Shown in pieces: positions 56,140 through 64,000 of a stretch of 64,000 bases of DNA. Position 1 is the stretch's first letter, and each line of letters opens with the position of its first letter. The DNA is from Kappaphycus alvarezii (lineage: Eukaryota > Rhodophyta > Florideophyceae > Gigartinales > Solieriaceae): positions 62,001-126,000 of the forward strand of contig NADL03000092.1 in the NCBI GenBank assembly GCA_002205965.3, written 5' to 3'. Both the position numbers and the translations under genes were made by a program. The notes under the pieces were generated by a model. It had not been told where the DNA came from. It worked only from the letters and a program-made list of their open reading frames with translations, and did no database searches.

Positions 56140-59100
56140 TAATTACTGTTGTTTCAACTCAAATCTTACGGTACCGAGGTCTGGGGTCTACTAGACTCTG
56201 CGGCCATACCGGATTTCATGTCGGCTGGTTTTTCTCGACGTCTGTACCTGTCGCCTAACTATACTTTTATAAGGATCACTGTTTTGAATAGTGACAGCGC
56301 TTCCTGTGTCGGCTCGCTGGTCAAGATTCAGACGACGTCCGGGAACCAAACTGCCAATTTCAACTTCCTTGTCGTCTAAGAGTTCCCCTTCGACATCATA
56401 ATCGGTCTCCCCACGCTCACAGATATGCGTGTAAGTTTGGATTTCAGGTCGCAGCGTTCGATTAACCATTGGTTCCGAGAAAGTTGTGCTTCAACTCGAG
56501 CCTGGCACTAAGTATACCGCGGAGAAACTGTTCGAGGGCGACGAGATAGAGACTGCCAGTGAAGATTTTACGTCTGATTAGAACGCCGGTCCTGAATCGT
56601 CGGACCCCTCGGAAGAAGAACTGGTCCTGGCTATCCGTGAAAGAAAATATTTCGGATCGAGCGGAGATCCTACCAGTTAATAAAGTACCACGGACCAAGA
56701 AGAAAAGAAAGATAAAATGCGTGATGCTCTGAGGGCTCGAATCGCTCATTTGAAAGAGGAAACGTAAGAAAAGATAAATGGATTTCTTCGTGATACCTGC
56801 ATTGTCGCTTGGACTATAGAAGAGCAACGCACTGCAGCCAGGCCGACGAATTATTCATTTGAAATGAAGGACACTACCCCGATGTACCACAGGGCTCGCC
56901 AAATTTCGCCTCAACACAACGAAATGACCCGTAGAGAAATCGAAAATATGTTAGATGCTAGTATCATCGCCCCTGCGTCACCACCTTGGTCGTTCTCGGT
57001 GGTTATCTTAACGACAAAGGGCGGTAGGCCTCGTTTCTGCGTGGATTACTGCACTCTTAATCGCAAAATGAAAGCCGATCGTTGGCCAATACCAAAGATA
57101 GAGGAGATCTTCGACGATGTAAAGGGTAGCTTATCTTCTCCACCCTTGATTTGTTTGTCAGATACTGTAAGTTACGTATGGCCGAGGAATCTAAGGAAAA
57201 CCACTATGTTCGTCAGCCGGTTTCGTACATTCAAGTTCGAGGTGATGCCATTTGGTCTAATGAACGCTCCTTCTACAATCAAGGGCATGATAAATTACGT
57301 AAAGGAAGACATTCACTTCGCCCTAGTCTATTTTTTTGATAAATTAATCTTCTTTTACTCGATGGGGGAGCATATTGATCACATAACTGTCGTTTTCAAG
57401 GCAGTAGGGGACGTATGAATTAAACCCAAGATTATAAAATTCGTGTTTACTGTACCAAGCGTAATTTTACTTGGTCACTTTGTAGACAAGAGTGGAGTCC
57501 GCGCAGACGCTGAGAAGCTTGATGCAATTTTGAGGGCTCCAGCCCCTACCAACTCAACGGAGTTGCGTAGCTTTCTTGGCCTCGCCGGGTACTATCGTCG
57601 TTTCATCAAGGATTTCGCCGGAATATCTGTTGGCTTTTACGCAACAATTTTGGTTAAAAAGAAATTATAATGGAGTGAAGAGAAAACAGTCACATTCGAA
57701 ACTCTGGAAGAAAAGCTTCCTTCTCTGCCGTTGATAGCATTCCCTGACTTCGAGTCACCATTCATCATGGAAAATGACGCTTCTAATGTAGATGTTGGGG
57801 CAGTTTTTGCCCAGAAGAAAGATTATTGCATGATTCATCCCGGACAGTACGCAAGCCGGAAGATTAACTCAGCAGAGCGTAACTATTACGCCTGCGAGAG
57901 GGAAGCCCTCGCCGTCATTTTCGCTTTAAGGAAATTTAGGGTGTAGCTGTTATCGACGGAGCCGTTCCATATCATTAGCGAACATCAGGCCCTTCGTAAT
58001 GCCTTCAAGAAAAACGACATTCATGGAGGGCTGGCGTGCTGGATAGAATTCCCTGCGGAATATGAGTTTGAGGTAGAGTACAGGCTAGGCGCGGGCAACC
58101 GGGCAGCTGACTACCTCTCGCGTGCAGTACCTACCGGGTTTTCTCCTACCTATGAACATGATGAAGGAGACCTAGTTGCCGCACTGAATTCTGCCACTAC
58201 TGAAGAAAATCCCACAGTCGAGAGTTTCCTGCTCGACATCACCCGTCATTTACAAGGTGAAGATCTGAGTTGATGATGAAAACGAGCGTTTTAGGTCAAT
58301 TGTATGACTAAGAACTTCATGATTTGGCAAGGAAAGATTCTTAGACGTACCAGAAACGGGCCAAATTCTGTACCGTTTATGAAGGTCAGGGTCGCGATAT
58401 TAGAGACCTTTTATGACGATGTTGGACACTGGAACAAGCAGACGACAACGAAATTTGTCATAGACCGTTATAAGTGGCCACAAATGTACCGGGATATTCA
58501 CAACTACATGAAAAGTTGCGAAGATTACCAGAAGTCGAGGCATCCTACGCAGTATCGCACGACTTTGAATGCTCCATTGAAGAATATCTTCGAGACCAAT
58601 TTGATCGACTTCGCGGGACCTCTACCGATATCAAACGCAGGGAAGAAGTATCTGCTTATCGACGTCGAGCATTTGACAGTTCGGCCAATCGCAGTTCCCA
58701 CCACAGAATCATCGGCCACAACCATCGCTAATTTCATAAAGATCGAAGTTACTCACCCCTTTGGTCTCCTGAAGACTATTATCTCCGACAACGATGGGTG
58801 CCTCGCCGCTGTCGCCATCGCGGACTTCCTGAAGAAATATGGAATTACCTGGACCGCTGTTCTCGAGTATGTTGCAATGTCGAATAGTAGAGCCGAAAGG
58901 ATGGCACGGACCTTCGAGAACACTGCGAAAGAGATGGTCGTCGGCCCAGGAATAGATTGAGAAGAGTGTTTGCCCCGTGTCTTGTATGGATACCGCCGCT
59001 GTCGCCTTTCCGCAGGAGCTTCATTGTTCGAACTTATTTGCAGAGTAGTTCCGCGCATGAGTCCAACTGACCCCATCGCGTTGATATACAACGCTTCCGA

Positions 59101-59428
59101 TGCACACCTCAAGTTGGGACTTCTGGCCTCCTGCACCCTTCGACCTCAGCGTCAAGGGGAACACATGCATAGATTTTGTGAGTCAACCTCGACAGACCCT
59201 CGTATTTTCAACGTGAGGGATTGGGTTCTGGTGGCGAATGGGCAGGCGTTAACATCAGCCGCTAAGTGGCCTGACCTTCGGTCGCGCTACTTCGGCCCTC
59301 GCCGCGTTTGGAAAGTTGCAGACCGCCGATACTGGCTCATCTCATACGAAGGTCGCCATTCCCGCCGCGCCATCAAAGCGAGGAGATTAGTTCCTTTTGA
59401 CTTGCGCCCGAGCCATCTGAAGGCCTAG
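56140..59428 (+). pseudogene. gypsy-2 pol
   Basis: Protease-like VWGLLDSAAIPDFM near 56181-56220, where the usual D-S/T-G-A has become DSAA. RT from about 56864 (IENMLDASIIAPASPPWSF, RPRFCVDYCTLNRK), but the catalytic YxDD region reads YFFDKLIFF near 57330, so one catalytic Asp is lost. Thumb: TELRSFLGLAGYYRRFIKDF near 57560. RNase H: MENDASNVDVGAVFAQK near 57765. Integrase: zinc-finger region about 58480-58540, core with LIDFAGPL, IISDNDG and NSRAERM (58600-58910). C-terminal: DWVLVANGQ, FGPRRVWKV (GPY/F-like) to 59428. Many stops. Confidence 0.85.
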
Positions 59429-59709
59429 GATCGCTGGATTGAGCCATGATAGTTATCCATGTATCCCTTTCTTTGATGATTTTCTATGCTTTTTTGTTTT
59501 GTTGAGTCATAGGATGGATCGTTTCATATTTAGACCCGACAAATTATTCATGCCAAGCCCTCTGTTAATTTATCTATTTTCGGACACAGCCACTAGTGCT
59601 ACCAAGCAGTAAAGCATATCCACTCCGTACTCGCTATTTATTTTCTCGCTATCTGATTCTCTGCTACTTTTTCCGATCTGAGCTTATATGAGGGCCGTAA
59701 TATGGAAAA
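59429..59709. other. no gene seen
   Basis: AT-rich sequence between gypsy-2 and the next element. It may include a decayed 3' LTR, but no matching 5' copy was found. Confidence 0.4.
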
Positions 59710-59850
59710 CTTTTATAGATAATTGAACATCAGCTCACAAAAATACTATCTTAGCGATGGACGCATGTTAAGTCGCCTCTATAAGACAACATTACATAGT
59801 GAGGAATAGAAATATGCTGGAAATTCCCTAATCAATTTAATTATTTTTAA
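59710..59850 (+). repeat. left terminal inverted repeat
   Basis: Pairs with 63230-63368 in reverse complement. Similarity declines inward beyond about 59785. Confidence 0.85.
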
Positions 59851-62800
59851 AATGAAGAGATATGAACATACAATGGCTGACTAAAAGAGATAATTTTCGC
59901 GATCATTTGCATTTCCTAAAAATATAGAGTTCTTATACGCTTTATCCTATCCACATGAATTTATATATATTCATCACTGTAAGGATTCGTTAAGATTTAT
60001 GAAAGAAAATTGAAAAGAGAATGCATTTTTTGAGACTGGATTTTATGCAACCATGCAGGGAACTGATTTAAAATTTATTATTCCTTATCTCGAAAATTCT
60101 TTGTTTCCTGGAACAAAGGAGGTGAGGTAGATGGCCCTCCCCTCTTACAAAACGGCTGTAAATTTTCGTAAATCACCGATATTATCTGATTTCCTTAGAG
60201 ATGGTCCATGACAGAAAGATAAAACAGAGCTGTGTTACGAGAATGTGCTCCACCTCGGGATATTTTGTTCAACTGAAGGACCATTAACTTAGTTCTACTT
60301 TTTTCTCCGTGCTAATCATTGATGGTAATGGTCTAATAAATGAAACTTTCTATCTCAATCAGATAACATACTCTTGTTATATCCGCTTTTGCGCTGCATT
60401 ACCAAATATTTAATTTCATATCATTGTCGAGATCATACCCGAAGCGGCTGTAATAAATCCTTGCGATGAGGGTAATAATAAACCAATTAATGAGATTAAT
60501 CTCATCATACAGTAAGCAACCACTAATTGCTGACCATAACCACCGATGTTCTGTACCAGCGCGCTACTTGAATCGAATGCAAATAGCATTTTGACAGTCG
60601 GGGTTCCTTATATAAATGAATAGAGAAGAAATCTGAGTACGGGATACAAAAGGCCTATTCAGATTTTTTTTGACCACATTTTGCCTATTTAAAATCTTTA
60701 TTCTATCAAAAAGAATAATGCCAATCATATTCTCATACTGCAAGAAAACTCTTCATTCTTTTCATTATAAGTGCTCCGTTGAATAATAAGTAATTCGCCG
60801 TACTGAAATTAATGTCCTTGTTCTGAAATATTTCACAGCAGGCCGAAGCGTACTTCGCAATAAATGTGCGGTCTAAGAAAAACAAATATAAATCATACTG
60901 GAAGATGCTCAAAGTTAAGCGAAATACTTTGGAAAGAAGTCGGCCCATTTTCTGATTCTGTGTCCCGAAAATAGCTTTTCTTCCTCCAGACCTTTGAAAT
61001 GAAAGGTACTGTACTTATTTGCCTAATCTCTCATAGTTTATATGCATCCAAAAATACATCTCACCCTAATGGCACAGCTAGTTGGAATTATTTTCTAACT
61101 TTGCTGTTTTAAAATTTGTTAGAAAAGCAAAAACGTGCTCCAGGTAGTCTTTTGAACATGTAAAATTCATAACTAAAAAGATTTATGGTGTTACTAGTTT
61201 CTGATTCCCGTAAAATTCCTGAAAATAGCGCTCCACTGCAGAAAAAGTAGCCAATGACAACTTTTCAAGAGTCCAATTGGCCGAATTATCTATGATTGTC
61301 TACATAAGAAGAATATACTTGGAGAAATCGTTATTAGAATCATTTCAAGATCAATATAGATACACCACATACGTTCTGATTACAGTGGAAATCTTAGTCA
61401 ATAAATGATTTACCGTTGCTTGATTTCTTTTATTTCCCTCTCTAAACAAAAAGTAGGTGAACTCTTCTTTCATTACTGAAAATATAGAGAAAGCTAGTGC
61501 CAACAGGAGCTGGAATATCAAAAAGGATCAAATGTGTCTCTTTCATAATACATAAGAATCACATATCTTCAATGATCTGTAAGAGTCGAATCAATATGTT
61601 GACCCTCTTGAACTTAAGGGAGCGATTATAAGAGCAAAATGTAAATTGAACCTCATGCAGCCGCTTTTATCCTCGGACTCGTCTCGATCAAACATCGCTG
61701 TACTGCAAAATCGGCACTTTTCTAACCCTCAAATAACTGATCAATACCGGAGAGAAAAAGAAGGAGGATGAATCATAAGAAAGGTCTGGGTCAAGAATCC
61801 AAACATTTGCAATTGTAGAGTGGAATGGTTGTAAATGCTTGAATTTGAATCAAACACAAGCTTAAGGTGGCGCAATAAAGACATTAAAATCGGAGGAAGT
61901 TCCAAAAGATTGAAACAAGGACAGCTGTGATTTCTCAATAGGTAAACGAATCATGGACTAAACTTGAGAGTCTGTTCAAATATCCGCGGAGTCTCGTGTG
62001 AAGCGGCCGATATTTTGGATGGGGTGGAATTAGTTAGTTTGAAACTGCCTCAATGCCACTGTCGGAAACCTATTGCGGTATTTTGATGCGCAGTATAGAT
62101 TTAAAACCACAAAAATTTCAAAATCATGGACCACTTTTCAATGCAATGCTGAATTTTTGTGATATTTTTTTTGGATGAATGTTTTTAATTCTTTGCTTGC
62201 CTTTGTGAATTGATGACATGCTCGAAACTTCAAAGATTTAAGGGGCACGGATCGGTAACATTCTACTTTCCTTTTGGTTCTTGTAAAGACAGGTCCCGCC
62301 TCGTAGTTCTTTTGAGAAATGCATATATATGTAGCGAGACTGTAGCGTTGATAAAAATTGGTATGGCATGATTAAACCGCTTCAATCAATAAAAATCAAA
62401 AAAAAGTTTCTGGGCAGATTTTCAAACTCTACAAAATATCAAAATTGGATATAACTTCAACAAAATGAGATACCATGAAAATCTGAGGTATGAGTTTGAC
62501 GTCACGTAATTATTGGGATTTTTTATAATCAACGTCTTTTAATAGCATTCTCTTTACAGTTTAAATCTAGTAAATATTTCTTCTGGCGAATAATCTATCC
62601 GGCCATAACTGTAGTTTCTTTTTTCCTCTTCTTTGATGTTCTTTCAACGTGTTTGCTAAAAGAAAAAATCTAATATTCGATGCATGCGGGTGTGAAGCTG
62701 ATCTAATCTGCCTATAGTTCGAGACAATAAAATCTTAAATATCATTCTTCCAGTCTCTTGAGTAGAAATGAAATGTTTAGCCAAGTATCTGATACTTTTG

Positions 62801-63229
62801 ACCAGTTTAATTTTTGCAAATTGAAATAACTTTACTCACATATGTACATAACTATACAGCTGCATTTTTAGTACTCATCTGACAATATCTAGCATCTACA
62901 GTGACATACAGATGCCTATCGAATACTATTTTCATTATTGTATACATCTGCGCACACCAGCAAATAAATAAACGGAAGTGGAAGTTTTGTGTGATTAATT
63001 TTATATTATATATTCGACAAAAAAATGCGTAACAACACAGCAATAGATTATAATACTATTATGCGACCTCAGACGCTCCTTGGAGTTTCAGGCACAATTT
63101 GGAGATCCCTGTACTCGCCCAAAATCATGGAGCTGATCTAATCCTTACTAACACGACAGTATTTGGTGTTGCACAGATGTTGTATTTATCAATGCTATAA
63201 TACTTCCTTGACTGCAAATGTGATGGAGC

Positions 63230-63368
63230 TAAGTATTTCAAATGGATCAGCGAACTTCCAGCATGTTTCTATTGCTCGCTATGTAATTTTGTCTTGTAGA
63301 GGAGACGTAACATGCGTCCATCGCTAAGATAGTATTTTTGTGAGCTGATGTTCAATTATCCATAAAAG
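63230..63368 (-). repeat. right terminal inverted repeat
   Basis: Reverse complement of the left repeat. The outermost shared bases are CTTTTAT followed by A or G. Confidence 0.85.
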
Positions 63369-63999
63369 GAACGGAGTGCATAGCATTTTTTCGAGTTTGA
63401 ATGTTTATTCTTCTGTTTCCTTCCGGAGATACACCAGATTCAGGGAAAAATTGCATATTGACCAAGTAGATAGACTACATGTGACGAAGCTTGATAGTTT
63501 TCCTATAAATCCAGCGCCGTCCAATAATATTTTGCACGGTGGACAAATTGGTAAGACAACAGCATCGAAATAGGGAGTAACACCCACAATTTGATGAATT
63601 AGGTCAGCGACTACTTCATTACTCCTTCAAACTGGCGGGACAAGTGTGACTATTCGAAAAAAAGTTTCCTCCCTGGTAGAGTCGGTGAAAGACTCAAAAA
63701 AGTAATTCATACTTCACCAACTGATCCCTTAGGGTACATTGCTGACAGGACATCGAAATAATCGCATCATAGCGAAATCAGGTTGGGGAAATACGGTATT
63801 CCGTTCTTAAGAAAACCTTGGCTTCCAGTAAAACCAAATTCCATGGGAGTACTCTCCTGAGAAATATTACATTTGTACCTCTGGCGGTTGAACGTTTTTC
63901 TTGACTTTCAACTTCATTGTCAGCAAATTTCTTGAGTAATGAAGTTGATATTGCCATGAAACTTGCACCTTTTGTCAGTAACAATGATGTACAATACAA
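63369..63999. other. no confident gene
   Basis: A plus-strand open stretch (63376-63573, VSFRRYTRFREKLHIDQVDRLH) and a minus-strand frame at 63778-63999 have some coding texture but no recognised family. Confidence 0.3.
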
Positions 64000-64000
64000 T

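Larger units (their letters stand above)
54787..59428 (+). mobile_element. second Ty3/gypsy element, coding remnant
   Basis: gag, zinc knuckle, protease, RT, RNase H and integrase occur in Ty3/gypsy order. A TATA-like TATATAG lies near 54660. No LTR pair was found around it: the 3' side is interrupted by the inverted-repeat element at 59710, and a related 5' edge occurs at 47997. All genes are broken by stops. It shares no visible DNA similarity with gypsy-1. Confidence 0.82.
59710..63368. mobile_element. 3.66-kb inverted-repeat DNA element without a recognised transposase
   Basis: 59710-59850 and 63230-63368 are inverted repeats of about 140 bp, close to 90% identical by eye and nearly perfect over the outer 60 bp (core ATAATTGAACATCAGCTCAC). 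The interior is AT-rich with no frame above 71 codons and no transposase motif, so it is probably non-autonomous or a decayed large element. No clear target duplication was seen. It lies just after gypsy-2. Confidence 0.8.

Overview
The window is eukaryotic nuclear DNA dominated by transposable elements. The only long intact reading frames are intronless: a 728-codon membrane protein and a 397-codon orphan, plus small GC-rich genes that sit as islands in AT-rich DNA. The element mix is a copia with a half-tRNA-type primer site, Ty3/gypsy (one with a chromodomain), PIF/Harbinger, piggyBac-like and RT remnants. Together with compact single-exon genes this fits a repeat-rich alga, most plausibly a florideophyte red alga such as Chondrus. 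That assignment is inference from style; a fungus or oomycete is not excluded.

Layout. 0-4.4 kb: diverged sequence and the first copy of a small secreted-protein gene (2661-2912). 4.45-11.27 kb: a complete Ty1/copia element (238-bp LTRs, 5-bp target duplication) whose 5' LTR is split by a PIF/Harbinger transposon (4550-6425) carrying an intact-looking transposase ORF. 11.3-24.3 kb: mostly non-coding or decayed sequence, with a Harbinger-type remnant, a 208-bp tandem duplication, a long palindrome, an RT remnant and a piggyBac-like pseudogene. 24.3-36.4 kb: a decayed Ty3/gypsy chromovirus with about 0.86-kb LTRs, holding an antisense coding block behind pol, a tRNA-derived SINE-like unit and a fragment of another element. 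36.4-43.5 kb: three more copies of the secreted-protein gene (one frameshifted) around the 397-aa orphan. 44-51 kb: short dispersed repeats, then a mosaic of gypsy gag, copia pol and antisense RT fragments. 51.5-53.7 kb: the 728-aa membrane-protein gene. 53.8-54.4 kb: a small inverted-repeat element with an ankyrin-like ORF. 54.8-59.4 kb: a second decayed Ty3/gypsy. 59.7-63.4 kb: a 3.66-kb inverted-repeat element without a recognisable transposase.

The most interesting system is the small secreted-peptide family at 2.66, 37.93, 40.78 and 43.24 kb. The 252-bp coding sequences are about 97-98% identical, almost all changes being synonymous, while identity stops at the start and stop codons and the flanks are essentially unrelated. 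Each copy nevertheless has its own TATA box 110-112 bp upstream of the ATG. This points to homogenisation or selection confined to the coding block, with promoters free to diverge.
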